64,000 bases of DNA, taken from NCBI GenBank assembly GCA_964460905.1, contig CAYWRM010000002.1:1-64000 (forward strand), read 5' to 3'. Source of the DNA: GCA-002708315 sp964460905 (GTDB lineage Bacteria > Bacteroidota > Bacteroidia > Bacteroidales > F082). The notes below the pieces were generated by a model. It made no database searches and had not been told where the DNA came from. It worked only from the letters and a program-made list of their open reading frames with translations. Shown here one piece after another: positions 34,697 through 43,643 of the stretch. How positions within the stretch are numbered: position 1 is the first letter of the stretch; the number at the start of each line of letters is the position of its first letter. The position numbers and the translations under genes were made by a program.

Positions 34697-36124
34697 TTAA
34701 TAGTATAAATCTCTTTGACCTTGTTTAATTCTTTCGAGCTTCATTTTTAATGAAGTTTCCAACTTTGGTTCGTTGAGGCTTTTAATATTTTTATTAATGA
34801 GCGTCCATCCTTTTATTGTAGTTTCTTCTTTTGCATAGTCCATTAAGTATTCAGCAAGTGTAAGAATAGCATTTGGGGTACAGAACCTTTTAATAAATCC
34901 AGGAACAGAAAACTCCATAAAATGTTCACCGGTTCTACCTTTACGATAGCAAGCGGTGCAAAATGATGGTAAATAATCTCCTTCAATAAGTTCGTCAATA
35001 ACTTCTCCTAATGAACGGTCATCATTTATTAAAAACTGTTCTTGATTAAGATCTTGTTCTTTATGATCTTCCTCAGAATATGCTCCCATCTCTAGTTTTG
35101 TTCCGGCATCAACCTGTGAACAACCGTACTGTAGTACTTCTTTACGAATATGAATAGGCTCCCTTGCTGTAAGAATCATTCCTGTATAAGGCACAGCTAA
35201 TCTGAGAATTGCTATAATGCGGGTGAATTCTTCATCTGTTACATATGACTCAGGGTCAACCTTAAATTCAGCTGCATCCTGCAAGCGAGGGAATGAAATA
35301 GTATGTGGGCCTACATTATAGCATGCTTCCAGGTGATTAGTATGGCGAATAAGTCCCATTACATCGAATCTCCAGTCGGTTAAGCCAAAAAGAGCACCTA
35401 TGCCAACATCATCCAATCCTGCTTCCTGTGCTCTGTCGAGAGCGACAAGTCTATTGTTATAATCTGCTTTTCGGCCACTCTTGTGGTACTTAGCATATGC
35501 ATCTTTATCATATGTTTCCTGAAAAACCTGAAAAGTTCCAATCCCAGCTTCTTTAACTGTTTTGTACCCTTCAATACTTAACGGAGCTGCATTAATATTT
35601 ACCCTGCGAATTTCGCCATTTCCTTTTTTTACACCGTAAACAGTTCTTATATTATCGGCAATATATTCAGGAGAATATTTTGGATGTTCACCATAAACAA
35701 GAATTAGTCGTTTTTGGCCATTATCTTCAAGTGCTTCGACATTCTTAATTAGTTCATCCTTCTCAAGAGTTTTACGAATTTGATTACTGTTTGATGCTTT
35801 AAATCCACAATACTCACAATTGTTTTGGCATAAATTACCAACATACAAAGGGGCAAAAAGAACTATACGTTTTCCGTAAACTTTTTCTTTAAGACTGTGA
35901 GCTCCCTTTTTAATTAGCTCGATATGCTTAGGAGAATCAGCTTGAATAAGTGTTGCTACTTCTTCAAGGTTTAACCTGTTTTTATCAAGTGATTTTGCTA
36001 TTATTTGTTTTACGCTTTCAGTTGTTGGTTTAGCGTTGTTGATATAGTCCCATATTTCATCTTTATCGATGTATGGTTTTTGAGGCTCATCAGCAATTTT
36101 GTATACTTCTGGTTTGAACTTCAT
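34697..36124 (-). CDS. hydG: [FeFe]-hydrogenase maturase HydG (tyrosine-cleaving radical SAM)
   Basis: 475 residues, normal for HydG. The radical-SAM motif C99-x3-C103-x2-C106 is in VGNLCQNNCEYCGFKA. The C-terminal auxiliary cluster motif CTACYRKGRTGEHFM is present with a further Cys in KRFCTPNA. HydG cleaves tyrosine to give the CO and CN ligands carried on an Fe(Cys) synthon. It is the first maturase gene after the receiver-kinase gene, 64 bp downstream. Confidence 0.97.
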   Translation of the reverse strand: MKFKPEVYKIADEPQKPYIDKDEIWDYINNAKPTTESVKQIIAKSLDKNRLNLEEVATLIQADSPKHIELIKKGAHSLKEKVYGKRIVLFAPLYVGNLCQNNCEYCGFKASNSNQIRKTLEKDELIKNVEALEDNGQKRLILVYGEHPKYSPEYIADNIRTVYGVKKGNGEIRRVNINAAPLSIEGYKTVKEAGIGTFQVFQETYDKDAYAKYHKSGRKADYNNRLVALDRAQEAGLDDVGIGALFGLTDWRFDVMGLIRHTNHLEACYNVGPHTISFPRLQDAAEFKVDPESYVTDEEFTRIIAILRLAVPYTGMILTAREPIHIRKEVLQYGCSQVDAGTKLEMGAYSEEDHKEQDLNQEQFLINDDRSLGEVIDELIEGDYLPSFCTACYRKGRTGEHFMEFSVPGFIKRFCTPNAILTLAEYLMDYAKEETTIKGWTLINKNIKSLNEPKLETSLKMKLERIKQGQRDLYY

Positions 36125-36188
36125 TGTTTTATTATTTTTAGTAACAACCTTGTCTCAATTTTGTTTCTTTACTCTTAATTCTTGTTTT

Positions 36189-37307
36189 CTAGAATGGTAA
36201 CACAACTTTAAAAGTGGTTCCAAAGTTTGGTTTACTATTAACTTCGATAGTTCCGTTATAGAGTTCCACCATTTTTTTTGTTATTGATAACCCAAGACCG
36301 GTACCTGTAATATTACGAGTATCGCTATTTTTAATTCTGGAAAACTCCTCAAAAAGTTTAGGAAGATCTTCTGTACTAATACCAATTCCGGTATCAGAAA
36401 CCGTTATGGTAATATTAGCATCATTACTTGTAATATTGAGGCTGACTTTACCACCATTCCGGTTATACTTTACAGCATTTGAGAGTAGGTTATTAAAGAT
36501 TATTTCTAATTCATCATGGTCGGCTTCAATAGTTATTCCTTTTTCGATATTGGAGTCAATGGTGATATTGTGTTGTATTGCCATTGGCTTAATAGTGTCA
36601 ACAGCAAGGTTTGCCAGTTCATTTATATCAATTTCACACAAAGCACGTTTTTTCTTACCTGATTCCAATCGTGTAAGATCAAGCATGTCGATGATGAGAT
36701 TACGCATTCCTTTGATTCTCACTAATGAGCGGTCGATCATGGACATGTAATCGTTGATATTTTCACCAGCTTGTTTTTCTTCCATTATTTTCAGATATCC
36801 CTCGATTGCATTAAGTGGCGACTTAAGTTCATGAGACAATACCGATAAGAACTGGAAGCGAATTTGTTTACCTTCTTCCTTCATTGCAAGAGTCATTCTC
36901 TTAAGGAAAAGGTGTTTGCTAATATTTTCGATAGATGATTTCAACTCATCTGGCGTAAATGGTTTTGGCACGAAATTGTAGGCCCCAAAGTTTGTAGCTT
37001 TAACAGCAATGTCGAGTGATGCATATGATGTAATCATCATAACAGCTGTATCGATTCTTTTTTTGCTAATTTTTTCTAGCACCTCAATGCCTTGAATTCC
37101 TGGGAGTTTATTATCAAGAAGGACTATGTCAGCACCTTCATTTTCAATAATTTCAAGAGCCCTTTCACCAGTTTCGGCTTCTGAAATATCAAAAGAAAAG
37201 TCTTCTTCCATAAAAGGGAAGCCGATTGTATAGTTTTTAAGTATTCGAATTACTCCTGAGCGAATACCGGGCTCATCATCAACTACTAATACTTTTAACT
37301 TTTCCAT
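36189..37307 (-). CDS. Receiver-histidine kinase hybrid (REC-HisKA-HATPase) of the hydrogenase region
   Basis: 372 residues. An N-terminal receiver has Asp65 (ADIVLLDNKLPG) and the acidic pocket VVDDEP; beta4/beta5 are at MITSYAS and FVPKPFTPDE. A HisKA domain has His159 (FLSVLSHELKSPLNA), then HATPase boxes NLLSNAVKYNRNGG, DTGIGIS and GTGLGLSITKK. No membrane segment or sensor is present, so the receiver is the likely input: phosphate from the upstream hydrogenase-like kinase would set its kinase activity. It lies 18 bp after the stand-alone receiver gene and 64 bp before hydG, in one minus-strand run. Its own target may be the second stand-alone receiver or an unlinked regulator (inference). 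Confidence 0.92.
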   Translation of the reverse strand: MEKLKVLVVDDEPGIRSGVIRILKNYTIGFPFMEEDFSFDISEAETGERALEIIENEGADIVLLDNKLPGIQGIEVLEKISKKRIDTAVMMITSYASLDIAVKATNFGAYNFVPKPFTPDELKSSIENISKHLFLKRMTLAMKEEGKQIRFQFLSVLSHELKSPLNAIEGYLKIMEEKQAGENINDYMSMIDRSLVRIKGMRNLIIDMLDLTRLESGKKKRALCEIDINELANLAVDTIKPMAIQHNITIDSNIEKGITIEADHDELEIIFNNLLSNAVKYNRNGGKVSLNITSNDANITITVSDTGIGISTEDLPKLFEEFSRIKNSDTRNITGTGLGLSITKKMVELYNGTIEVNSKPNFGTTFKVVLPF

Positions 37308-37325
37308 GGTATCAATTTTAAATGT

Positions 37326-37718
37326 TTATAATTTAAGAAGTTTACTTATTTCTCTATGCAACTGATCAGGTCTGATACCTTTTTCAATATATAGATCGGC
37401 TTTGATCCATTTTTTATCTTCTTCGGTATCAAGATTGAACTTTAGCCCTGTTTCGGATGTTACTGCTGAGGCAATGATTACAGGAAGATCCGGATAATCT
37501 TTTTTTATTTTATATGCGAGTATAAAACCTGCATCCTGTGTTTCCATCATAAGATCCAATATTGCTAAATCAGGTTTGCGGCTCATTGCTTTTTCAGCTT
37601 CAGCAACACTTTCAGCAGTTGTAACATCAAATCCAAAACTTTCAACATGATGTTTCATTTGAAATAAATAATCCGGATCATCATCAACAATTAGCACTAA
37701 TTTTTTTTCTTCCGACAT
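37326..37718 (-). CDS. Stand-alone receiver protein of the hydrogenase sensory cluster
   Basis: 130 residues, a receiver domain only. Acidic pocket LIVDDDP, phospho-acceptor Asp55 in LAILDLMMETQDAGF, beta4 at VIIASAVTS, and the beta5 lysine in YIEKGI. The stretch between beta4 and beta5 (about 30 residues, with LDTEEDKKWIKADL) is longer than in CheY. With the start of the upstream sensor-kinase gene only 11 bp from its end on that side, it is almost certainly co-transcribed. With no output domain, it should act by protein-protein contact or as a phosphate relay or sink between the two kinases. Confidence 0.93.
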   Translation of the reverse strand: MSEEKKLVLIVDDDPDYLFQMKHHVESFGFDVTTAESVAEAEKAMSRKPDLAILDLMMETQDAGFILAYKIKKDYPDLPVIIASAVTSETGLKFNLDTEEDKKWIKADLYIEKGIRPDQLHREISKLLKL

Positions 37719-37729
37719 GATAGTATATT

Positions 37730-39721
37730 TTATACGATTGGTTTTTTTGGTGAACGAATACTAAAACGGGTACCTGTAGATCCTTTTTCAATGTCAGTAT
37801 TCGAAGTCACATTAATTTGTCCTTTATGCATTTTTATTATTCCATAAACTAATGGAAGGCCCATGCCTGTGCCTTTTCCAATTTCTTTAGTTGTAAAAAA
37901 CGGAGTGAAGATCTTCTCCATGTTTTCTTCTTTTATACCACAACCTTCATCACTAATAATAATCTCAAAATCAAGACCATGATCTTCAACCTCAATACTT
38001 AATTTTCCTCCATCAGGCATTGCATCGATAGCGTTTTTTTCCAGGTTTGTAAGTACTTGCATCATTTGATCCTTGTCGATTTCAGCTTCAAGGGTTTGTG
38101 TTTTAGATATAAAACTGGTGGTGATGTTCGAAGGTATTATAACAGAGAGCAAGCTGCGACGACAAAATTCGACTATATCAGTACTTTCGGTATTTACCTG
38201 ATTTTTTCTGGCAAAGTTTAATAGTCCGCCTACAATCTTTTTACATCTGTTGGCTTGTTCAACAATTAAACTAAGGTCTTCTCTTATTGGATCTCCATCT
38301 TTTGATTCATCTTTAAGAATATTGCTGTACATTGATATTACACCAAGAGGATTGTTTAGCTCATGGGCAATACCTGCAGAAAGTTGACCCATATTAGCAA
38401 GCTTTTCTGATTGTTTTAGTGCCTGACGAGCAGAAGCTAATTTATCATTTGTGATATTTAAATTATTAATGGTTTGGTGCATCATCTCGATAGAGTATGG
38501 AAGACACATTTCGTTTTCAGCGAAACCATTAATAATAGCTATTGCATGTGCGCGACAAGTATCATAACCACAAGCTTTACAGTTTAGGTGATCTTTTTCT
38601 TCGAATTTGCCAATTTTTTTCAGAGTTTCTGCAATTTCTTCTTCAGAAGGTTGATGCATTCGTCTGTCTTCAGGATTGAATGAACGTGAGAAATCCAAAG
38701 AACTGTATTCGTCTATTTGTTCTTTCCATTCTTCTTTATCAAGCTTTTTAAGCTTTTCTTTAGCATATTTGCTAATCCTGTTTTTGCGATTTAATCTACT
38801 ACCGTTTTTTGACATACCAGGGCCCATAATACACCCATCGCAGCAAAGCAGGTTAAGGTGTTTTCTGTCCAGGTTTCCTTTTTCAAATTCGGTAATTGCA
38901 TCTATAAAATTCTTTTTACCATCTGCAACGATTATGTCACATTCGGAAACATCAGGATTTTTCCCCATGGTGCTTAATAAACCATGACTTACAGGAAATA
39001 CTGACCCTTTACCTGACTTAGGTGGATCAAACTCACTTATTTCTACTTTATCTTGAGATACTCCTTTTGCTTCCAGCATTTGTCGTAACTCAACAAATGT
39101 AATGGAGCTATCAATTTCATCGGATTCTCCCTTTTTTGCAATACATGGTCCGATAAATACAATTTTTGCTTTCTCAGAATATTTCTTCTTGATAACTCTG
39201 CCAATTGCAACCATTGGAGATACAATTGGGGCAAGGTTTTGTACAAGATCAGGATGATGTTTTTCGATACATGCAACAACAGCAGGGCAATCGGAAGATA
39301 TATATGAACGATTATCATTATTATCCAACAGAATATTATATTCTCTAGCAACTAAATCAGCACCAAATGATACTTCAACAACTTTATGGAACCCAAGTTT
39401 TCTTAGCATTCCTACAAATAGTCTGCTGTCTTCAATTTCAGTGAATTCAGCTGGAAAACTTGGTGCAACAGCTGCTATTACAAAATTATCACCTGATAAG
39501 AGATCCTCGACCTTGTTAATTTGTTTCTTAAAGGTTTTAGCTCCCTGACTACAAACATTAACGCAATTACCACAAGCGATACATCTCTCAGGCATAACTT
39601 CTGCTTGCCCATTGACTATTTTTATGGCTTTAACCGGACATTCTCGTACACATGTATAGCAGACGCGGCAGCGATCTTTAACAGTGTAAACTAATATTTT
39701 ATCCGGGTTTATCGAGTTCAT
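37730..39721 (-). CDS. [FeFe]-hydrogenase-like sensor histidine kinase
   Basis: 663 residues. Two ferredoxin [4Fe-4S] sites come first (C18/21/24/28 and C47/50/53/57). Then a hydrogenase large-subunit domain (about 80-300) keeps all four H-cluster cysteines: C145 in SSDCPAVV, C193 in IGPCIAKKGE, and C293/C297 in LLCCDGCIMGPG. The proton-relay cysteine that precedes the first ligand in catalytic enzymes (TSCCP) is Asp144. A further [4Fe-4S] motif (C381, C384, C389, C406; CKACGYDTC) leads through a short coiled coil to HisKA with His453 (AGIAHELNNPLG) and a HATPase domain (DEGCGIKEEN, GTGMGLPLV). No membrane segment. It is best read as a cytoplasmic H2 or redox sensor that signals by phosphorylation; known HydS-type sensor hydrogenases carry PAS domains rather than a kinase. 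The receiver gene follows 11 bp downstream. Confidence 0.93.
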   Translation of the reverse strand: MNSINPDKILVYTVKDRCRVCYTCVRECPVKAIKIVNGQAEVMPERCIACGNCVNVCSQGAKTFKKQINKVEDLLSGDNFVIAAVAPSFPAEFTEIEDSRLFVGMLRKLGFHKVVEVSFGADLVAREYNILLDNNDNRSYISSDCPAVVACIEKHHPDLVQNLAPIVSPMVAIGRVIKKKYSEKAKIVFIGPCIAKKGESDEIDSSITFVELRQMLEAKGVSQDKVEISEFDPPKSGKGSVFPVSHGLLSTMGKNPDVSECDIIVADGKKNFIDAITEFEKGNLDRKHLNLLCCDGCIMGPGMSKNGSRLNRKNRISKYAKEKLKKLDKEEWKEQIDEYSSLDFSRSFNPEDRRMHQPSEEEIAETLKKIGKFEEKDHLNCKACGYDTCRAHAIAIINGFAENEMCLPYSIEMMHQTINNLNITNDKLASARQALKQSEKLANMGQLSAGIAHELNNPLGVISMYSNILKDESKDGDPIREDLSLIVEQANRCKKIVGGLLNFARKNQVNTESTDIVEFCRRSLLSVIIPSNITTSFISKTQTLEAEIDKDQMMQVLTNLEKNAIDAMPDGGKLSIEVEDHGLDFEIIISDEGCGIKEENMEKIFTPFFTTKEIGKGTGMGLPLVYGIIKMHKGQINVTSNTDIEKGSTGTRFSIRSPKKPIV

Positions 39722-39744
39722 TGTAGTAGTGTTTAAGGGTTTTG

Positions 39745-39805
39745 GAAGGGAAAGGCTTATGAGTAATAAGGGTTAACTAATTCATTAAACCGCTCCTTTC
39801 CCTTC
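39745..39805. repeat. Perfect 11-bp inverted repeat in the leader of the sensor-kinase gene
   Basis: GAAGGGAAAGG (39745-39755) and CCTTTCCCTTC (39795-39805) are perfect complements, 39 nt apart, beginning 24 bp upstream of the sensor-kinase start codon. It may be an operator or an mRNA hairpin sequestering the start. No T-run argues against a terminator. Confidence 0.5.
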
Positions 39806-39814
39806 TTATTCCCC

Positions 39815-39976
39815 AGTGTTAAGTCAAGTGTATTTTAGTCGCACCAAGTCTTGTTCCTTTTGTTTCTGACTTCTTTAAAAAATCATCTCGTAGCTACGGC
39901 TATGCTCAAATTTTTTGCATCGTCATCAACAAAAATAACTGTGACTTATGCGACACAACACACTGGATTTAACACT
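39815..39976. repeat. 162-bp imperfect palindromic element between hydA and the sensor-kinase gene
   Basis: The ends AGTGTTAA (39815-39822) and TTAACACT (39969-39976) are perfect complements, and pairing continues inward: GTCGCA..AAGTC (39838-39850) against GACTT..GCGAC (39943-39954), TTTTGTT against AACAAAA, and a centre at CGTAGCTACG (39889-39898). About 45 bp at each end match with only scattered differences. There is no coding capacity. The element stops 4 bp short of the hydA stop codon. It looks like a MITE-type or REP-type insertion whose transcript would fold into one long hairpin. Confidence 0.75.
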
Positions 39977-39980
39977 ATTG

Positions 39981-41705
39981 TTATATCATCACTTCACGTT
40001 TTTTATACTTTGTATGTAATAATTCATGACTCTTATGTCCTAAAGGTTTTCCTAAGTAATTATCATAAAGCTCAATAATCTCAGGGTTTTTGTGTGATAC
40101 CTTTAAAGTTTCATTTTCGTCAATTTTATAAAGAGTATTCATCCTTGCTTTAAGCTGTTCTTCACTGGTACCTATATGTTGACCACCACCTCCAATACAA
40201 CCTCCGGGACATGCCATAACCTCTACGAAATGAATATCATCTCTGCCGTTTTTAATTTCGTCAAGCAGTTCTTTTGCGTTTGCCATACCATTAACTACAG
40301 CAACTCCAAGTTCAAGATCGCCAATTTTAATTTTAGCTTCTTTTCTACGTTCTAGTCCACGTATTTGAGGAATTTGGAAGTTAACAAGTTCTTTTCCGGT
40401 AATGCTATAGTGTGCTGTTCTAATAGCAGCTTCCATTACACCACCTGAAGCACCGAATAATTTGCCAGCAGTACTTCTAAAGCCCATTGGTGAATCGGTT
40501 AACTCTGGTTGGATGTTAAACATATCAATACCATAAAGCTTTAAAAACTTGGTTAATTCACGTGTTGTTAATACTGCATCTACATCGGAAATACCAGCCT
40601 GTGTCATTTCTTCACGTTGTGCCTCAAATTTCTTGGCTGTACAAGGCATTATGGAAACTGAATAAATTTCTTCTGGTTTCAGATTTTCTTTCTCAGCAAA
40701 ATATGAGTTTATAATTGCACCCATCATTTGTTGAGGGGACTTACATGATGATAAGTTTGGAATTAAATCAGGATAAAATTCTTCAGCATATTTAACCCAA
40801 CCAGGGCAGCAGCTTGTAATCATAGGTAGTACACCACCTTCGGTTATACGTTGAATCAACTCAGCTGATTCTTCGATAATTGTTAGGTCGGCAGAGAATG
40901 ATGAATCAAAAATATTATCAAAACCTACTTTTCTAAGAGCAGCGTTTAGGATACCATTAATATCAATACCAGGGTTCATACCAAGTTCTTCTGCCATAGA
41001 AACACTAATTGAAGGAGCATACTGAATAGCAACTCTTTTTGTCGGGTCGTTTAAAGCCTGCTGAATCTCAGGAAAGTGATTCTTTTCTGTAAGAGCACCT
41101 GTAGGACAGACCATAATACATTGTCCGCAGTTAATACAGCTTGAAGTATTAAGTCCTTGGTTGAAAGTTGTTCCGATAATAGATTTGTTACCACGATTTA
41201 CAAAGTCGATACAAGCAACGCCCATAACTTCTTCACATACGGTGACGCATCTGCCACAAAGAACACATTTCTCAGGATCTCTAACGATAGAAGCACTTGA
41301 AAGGTCAAGTTTTTCACGATTTTTATGACCTCTGATTCTTCTTTCTCTAACGTGATGTTCTTCGCTTAAATCCTGAAGTTCACAGTTTTTATTTCTTACA
41401 CAATAGAGGCAATCATCAGGATGATTTGATAACAATAATTCAATTATTGTTTTTCTTGATTCAACAACTCGTTGGCTGTGAGTTTTTATTTTCAATTCCG
41501 GTGTTGCCGGAAATGAGCATGAAGTTATAAGTTTACCTGTTTGTTCATCTTCAACAACACATATACGGCATGCACCTGTTGGTGTTGAATCTTTAAGATG
41601 ACATAAAGTAGGTACTTTAATTCCGTTTCTGTTTAATACTTCAAGGATAGTTTCTCCTTGGGAAGCCTGGAATTCTTTATTATTTACTGTTATTGTAAAG
41701 TCCAT
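39981..41705 (-). CDS. hydA: [FeFe] hydrogenase catalytic subunit HydA
   Basis: 574 residues, the length and layout of Clostridium-type M3 enzymes. N-terminal [2Fe-2S] plant-type domain (C35, C46, C49, C63); a His-ligated [4Fe-4S] site (H95-x3-C99-x2-C102-x5-C108); two [4Fe-4S] sites (C147/150/153/157 and C190/193/196/200); and the H-cluster domain with TSCCPGW (C299 proton relay, C300), MPCTAKK (C355) and ACPGGCIGGGG (C499, C503). It reduces protons to H2 in fermentation. No C-terminal [2Fe-2S] extension of the Thermotoga kind is present. It follows hydB by 9 bp and is the catalytic part of a HydABC complex taking electrons from NADH and ferredoxin. Confidence 0.98.
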   Translation of the reverse strand: MDFTITVNNKEFQASQGETILEVLNRNGIKVPTLCHLKDSTPTGACRICVVEDEQTGKLITSCSFPATPELKIKTHSQRVVESRKTIIELLLSNHPDDCLYCVRNKNCELQDLSEEHHVRERRIRGHKNREKLDLSSASIVRDPEKCVLCGRCVTVCEEVMGVACIDFVNRGNKSIIGTTFNQGLNTSSCINCGQCIMVCPTGALTEKNHFPEIQQALNDPTKRVAIQYAPSISVSMAEELGMNPGIDINGILNAALRKVGFDNIFDSSFSADLTIIEESAELIQRITEGGVLPMITSCCPGWVKYAEEFYPDLIPNLSSCKSPQQMMGAIINSYFAEKENLKPEEIYSVSIMPCTAKKFEAQREEMTQAGISDVDAVLTTRELTKFLKLYGIDMFNIQPELTDSPMGFRSTAGKLFGASGGVMEAAIRTAHYSITGKELVNFQIPQIRGLERRKEAKIKIGDLELGVAVVNGMANAKELLDEIKNGRDDIHFVEVMACPGGCIGGGGQHIGTSEEQLKARMNTLYKIDENETLKVSHKNPEIIELYDNYLGKPLGHKSHELLHTKYKKREVMI

Positions 41706-41714
41706 TTTTTTTGT

Positions 41715-43643
41715 TTAAGAGATAACTATTGAATCGAATTTACAAACGTCGTAGCATGTACCACAGCTGATACATTTGTCATCAACAATAAAATGTGGTG
41801 ATTTACGACTACCAATGATTGCATTTGTTGGACATTCTTTAGCACATGTTGTACAACCCGTGCATTTGTCAACATCAATAGTAAATGTTCTCAATTCAGT
41901 ACATACATTAGCACGACATTTTCTGTCAAAAATATGTTCTTCATATTCTTCACGAAACCATTTAAGAGTACTTAACACTGGGTTTGGAGCTGTTTGTCCA
42001 AGGCCGCAAAGTGATGTTTCTTTGATAACTTTTCCAAGTTTTTCAAGTTGTGTTATACCCTTAAATCTTTCCAGTGCTTCATTATGTGATGCATCAATAG
42101 GTTTGTGGGTAATGCTTTCCAGAATTTCCAGCATTCTGCGAGTTCCTTCACGACAAGGAATACATTTTCCACAGCTTTCTCTTTGGATAAAGTCCATAAG
42201 GAATTTAGCTATGTCAACCATACAGGTATCTTCATCCATAACTACTAATCCACCTGAGCCCATCATAGCACCGATTTTGATTAGTGAGTCATAATCAACT
42301 TCGATATCAAGGTTTTCTTCAGTAATACATCCTCCAGATGGTCCACCAATTTGAACAGATTTAAACTTTTTATTATTGGGAATACCACCTGCAATACCAA
42401 ATATTACTTCTCGGATTGTTGTTCCCATAGGAACTTCAACTAAACCGGTAAGCACAACTTTTCCGCTTAACGCAAATACTTTAGTTCCTTTGCTTTTTTC
42501 TGTTCCAATTGAACTGAATGCTTCAACACCATTAGGAATAATCTCTGGAAGACAAGCAAGGGTTTCCACATTATTAATAATTGTTGGTTTACCAAACAAT
42601 CCTTTTACAGCTGGAAACGGAGGACGAGGAATAGGCATTCCCCTTTGTCCTTCAATACTTTTAATTAATGCTGTTTCTTCACCACAAACAAATGCACCAG
42701 CACCCATTTTTACTTTAATGTCGAAATCAATACCACTTCCAAAAATATCTTTTCCTATAAGGCCATACTCTTTTGCCTGCTTAAGCGCAATATTCAAACG
42801 TTCGATGGCAAGAGGATACTCGGCACGGATATATACATATGATTTTGTTGCTCCTATTCCAAAAGCGGCAATCATCATTCCCTCCAATAAACGGTGAGGA
42901 TCACCTTCAATAAGTGCTCTGTCCATGAATGCACCAGGATCACCTTCATCAGCATTACATATCAGGTATTTTTGTTCTGATGGAGTGTTTAGCGCAAATT
43001 TCCATTTCACACCTGTGGTAAAACCACCACCACCACGACCACGTAGTCCGCTTTTTACAACCATGTCGCATACTTCAGCCGACTCATAAGTGTTTATTGT
43101 TGATAGAAATGAAGAATAACCACCTAGGGCAATATATTCATCAATATTAACAGGGTTTACAGAACCACAGTTTTGAAGTACAATACGTTTTTGTTTTCTG
43201 AAATATGGATATTCAGAAAATGAACTAACGTTTTCCCATGATTTGTTTTTCTCGGTGGGAAATTGATATAATACTTCAATTTCTTTTGGTAATTCATAGT
43301 TGAACAAGGAGTTAAGTAGGTTTTCTACTTTATCGTTTGTTACATTTTTAAAAGCTACTCTATTATAATTAGGTAGTTGAATATCAACAATAGGTTCTGC
43401 TGCACATAAACCTATACATCCTACTTCAATAATTTCTGCATCAATAGAATTAGTATCCAGATATGTTTTTATTTCTTCTAAGGTTTTTCCTGCTCCTGCA
43501 CCTAAACCACAGGTTCCTGCACCAACATAAATCACAGGTTTTTCTACTCTTTCTCTTTTAAGAAGAGGAAGTTTGGTTTTGGCATCTTTACCAACTACTT
43601 TGTCAAGTAGTATACTATCTATATTTCCTTTTATCCTACTCAT
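41715..43643 (-). CDS. hydB: NADH-binding hydrogenase subunit HydB (NuoF-like)
   Basis: 642 residues. An N-terminal thioredoxin-like [2Fe-2S] domain (C45, C76, C80) is followed by the NuoF-type FMN/NADH module (GLRGRGGGGFTTGVKW, CNADEGDPGAFMDR, GAGAFVCGEETALI), a [4Fe-4S] motif (ESCGKCIPCREGTRR) and a C-terminal pair of [4Fe-4S] sites (CTGCTTCAKECP and CISCGTCYDVC). It binds NAD(H) through FMN and passes electrons to HydA; in characterised HydABC enzymes it is the site of flavin-based electron confurcation or bifurcation. The ATG directly follows the hydC stop with no gap, and hydA follows after 9 bp. Confidence 0.97.
   Translation of the reverse strand: MSRIKGNIDSILLDKVVGKDAKTKLPLLKRERVEKPVIYVGAGTCGLGAGAGKTLEEIKTYLDTNSIDAEIIEVGCIGLCAAEPIVDIQLPNYNRVAFKNVTNDKVENLLNSLFNYELPKEIEVLYQFPTEKNKSWENVSSFSEYPYFRKQKRIVLQNCGSVNPVNIDEYIALGGYSSFLSTINTYESAEVCDMVVKSGLRGRGGGGFTTGVKWKFALNTPSEQKYLICNADEGDPGAFMDRALIEGDPHRLLEGMMIAAFGIGATKSYVYIRAEYPLAIERLNIALKQAKEYGLIGKDIFGSGIDFDIKVKMGAGAFVCGEETALIKSIEGQRGMPIPRPPFPAVKGLFGKPTIINNVETLACLPEIIPNGVEAFSSIGTEKSKGTKVFALSGKVVLTGLVEVPMGTTIREVIFGIAGGIPNNKKFKSVQIGGPSGGCITEENLDIEVDYDSLIKIGAMMGSGGLVVMDEDTCMVDIAKFLMDFIQRESCGKCIPCREGTRRMLEILESITHKPIDASHNEALERFKGITQLEKLGKVIKETSLCGLGQTAPNPVLSTLKWFREEYEEHIFDRKCRANVCTELRTFTIDVDKCTGCTTCAKECPTNAIIGSRKSPHFIVDDKCISCGTCYDVCKFDSIVIS

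Noticed and set aside
37730..39721. A second catalytic hydrogenase
   Set aside because: The proton-relay cysteine is Asp144 and a histidine kinase is fused to the C-terminus, so a sensory role is more likely.
41776..42897. Two plus-strand frames of about 172 codons inside hydB
   Set aside because: They are antisense shadows of the strongly conserved hydB coding sequence and encode no family motif.
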